46,051 nt of DNA from Bacteroidota bacterium. Lineage in GTDB: Bacteria; Bacteroidota; Bacteroidia; Bacteroidales; Bacteroidaceae. The stretch is taken from NCBI GenBank assembly GCA_023458215.1, contig JAEXAJ010000204.1, forward strand, positions 1 to 46,051, read 5' to 3'. The translations under genes and the position numbers were made by a program. This document shows, piece after piece, positions 45,138-46,051 of the stretch (the first letter of the stretch is position 1; the number at the start of each line of letters is the position of its first letter). Under the pieces are notes generated by a model. The model was given only the letters and a program-made list of their open reading frames with translations, was not told the DNA's origin and did no database searches.

Positions 45138-46051
45138 TTAAAGATTTGAAAATAGAAACGAACGAAGCATTTTAAGCTCCTTACTGAAAAAATCATGTTT
45201 TGTAAAAACGCTCCACGCTATCCAGTAATCACACAATAACATAATTGTTTTTTTTATTTGATTACAATTCTCCATATCAGAGATTGAATCTAATACACAA
45301 CGACAGTCTATATACTGATAAATATAGACAGAAGCTATATAACAAGCCAAATCCCAATGCTCCGTACCATACAAAAGAAATTCCCAATCGATAGGATACA
45401 CACCTTCTTGATTCTTGACCAAATTAGTATAAGCTAAATCACCATGGCAAACATAACTCATATCCGACAACAAGTCAGCATAAAAATCCTTGTCAGGAGT
45501 AAATCCATATTGATTGAACATATCAATTAATGTAATCCTCGGTTTTAAGCCTGAAGCATTTATTTCCTTCGTTAATTCTAACACCTGTTCAAATGACAAA
45601 TTAGGAGAAATATTTCCTTCAATGAAAGGTAAGAAAGCCAATTGTCCGAAACGCTGATAACTTGTTATTCCAAACAAACCTTTCTCAAGTAACTGCCCGT
45701 ATGCATAATCAATAAAATCTACATCACCATAAACAATCCTCTTAATTACAATATTGCCCAAACGATAATTCTCATTGGTATCACCATCCAACTTAACCAC
45801 GCGCGAAGGAGTTAACTTATTTATCAATTCAGTTGTCGACATCAACAGACTACGTCCCATTATGTGGAAGCCATTCACTGATTTGATATATTGGTAACAA
45901 GAAGGGTTTTCGTCAAAATCAGTTCCCTGGCAATGGTCTGTAATACTATATTGCTCATAAAAGTATTTTTCATAGCTACATTCCACAGTATCCAATGGAT
46001 CTTCTATTACAGTAACCCTTTTATTCGTTGCAAATACAGAACGTATAGTGT
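45138..46051 (-). CDS. LicA-like choline kinase, 5' end outside window
   Basis: At least 304 codons, open past the right window edge; no ATG is needed near 45995, where the reading frame has only TTG. The kinase part begins about 87 residues in, with the nucleotide loop GDTNENYRL and the lysine in VIKRI, then the catalytic loop CHGDLAYTNL and the IDWEF metal-binding motif, the choline-kinase/APH fold. It likely phosphorylates choline to phosphocholine. The N-terminal 85+ residues (with several Tyr and Cys) do not belong to the kinase fold and may be the end of another domain, such as a LicC-like cytidylyltransferase. It abuts the LicB-like gene. Confidence 0.8.
   Translation of the reverse strand, partial: TIRSVFATNKRVTVIEDPLDTVECSYEKYFYEQYSITDHCQGTDFDENPSCYQYIKSVNGFHIMGRSLLMSTTELINKLTPSRVVKLDGDTNENYRLGNIVIKRIVYGDVDFIDYAYGQLLEKGLFGITSYQRFGQLAFLPFIEGNISPNLSFEQVLELTKEINASGLKPRITLIDMFNQYGFTPDKDFYADLLSDMSYVCHGDLAYTNLVKNQEGVYPIDWEFLLYGTEHWDLACYIASVYIYQYIDCRCVLDSISDMENCNQIKKTIMLLCDYWIAWSVFTKHDFFSKELKMLRSFLFSNL

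Overview
The window is chromosomal DNA of a Bacteroidota gut commensal, almost certainly Bacteroides or a close relative. Several signs point there: promoters with the Bacteroides -7 element TAnnTTTG, a BACON-domain metzincin lipoprotein of the BF0631 type, a 31-residue 'smalltalk' peptide beside an HU-like protein, an Mpi-type serine invertase, and a capsule locus with the usual Bacteroides 3' end. No database search was possible; family names come from motifs and general knowledge.

Region 1 (1-14504) is mostly core genome. It holds the 3' part of RNase P RNA, a YihY/BrkB membrane protein, the metalloprotease lipoprotein, riboflavin synthase, a candidate small RNA, and the phosphate-uptake locus (pstC-pstA-pstB-phoU on the minus strand, pstS on the plus strand). 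After these come glnS, a TPR protein, a DedA protein, tpx and an HdeD-like protein. The pstC-pstS intergenic region carries 11-bp-periodic Pho-box-like repeats facing both ways and a 529-bp structured element with 55-bp terminal inverted repeats. PstC carries an unusual periplasmic insert that resembles part of PstS.

Region 2 (14572-15162) is a serine recombinase of the Mpi type, just downstream of the next locus and on the same strand.

Region 3 (15325-35307) is the most striking: an apparent 20-kb minus-strand operon for a contractile injection system (extracellular CIS / Bacteroidales injection system type). In transcription order it encodes a DUF4255 (Pvc16-like) protein, an unknown protein, sheath, two tube proteins, DUF5908, a LysM collar/baseplate protein, VgrG-like spike, PAAR tip, gp25, and a gp6/J-like wedge. 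Then come a fibre-like protein, a second wedge-like protein, a tape measure, a DUF4157 zincin-like protein, an AAA+ ATPase, and a three-helix membrane protein with a large exported domain. There are no capsid, portal, terminase or lysis genes, so it is not a prophage. No toxin was recognised; the DUF4157 protein, the unknown protein and the membrane protein are the main unexplained parts.

Region 4 (35390-36234) is a small module with its own promoter: an HU-like DNA-binding protein and the smalltalk peptide.

Region 5 (36261-46051) is the 3' end of a capsular/surface polysaccharide operon on the minus strand. It starts, as seen here, with a lic-like phosphocholine module (choline-kinase-like, LicB-like transporter, LicD-like transferase). 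UDP-L-FucNAc synthesis follows (CapE, CapF, CapG), then a WbuB-like glycosyltransferase, a sugar-nucleotide epimerase/reductase carrying an in-frame palindromic insertion, and a WecA/MraY-type initiating transferase. The combination suggests a FucNAc-containing glycan decorated with phosphocholine or a similar phospho-alcohol. The operon continues beyond the right edge.
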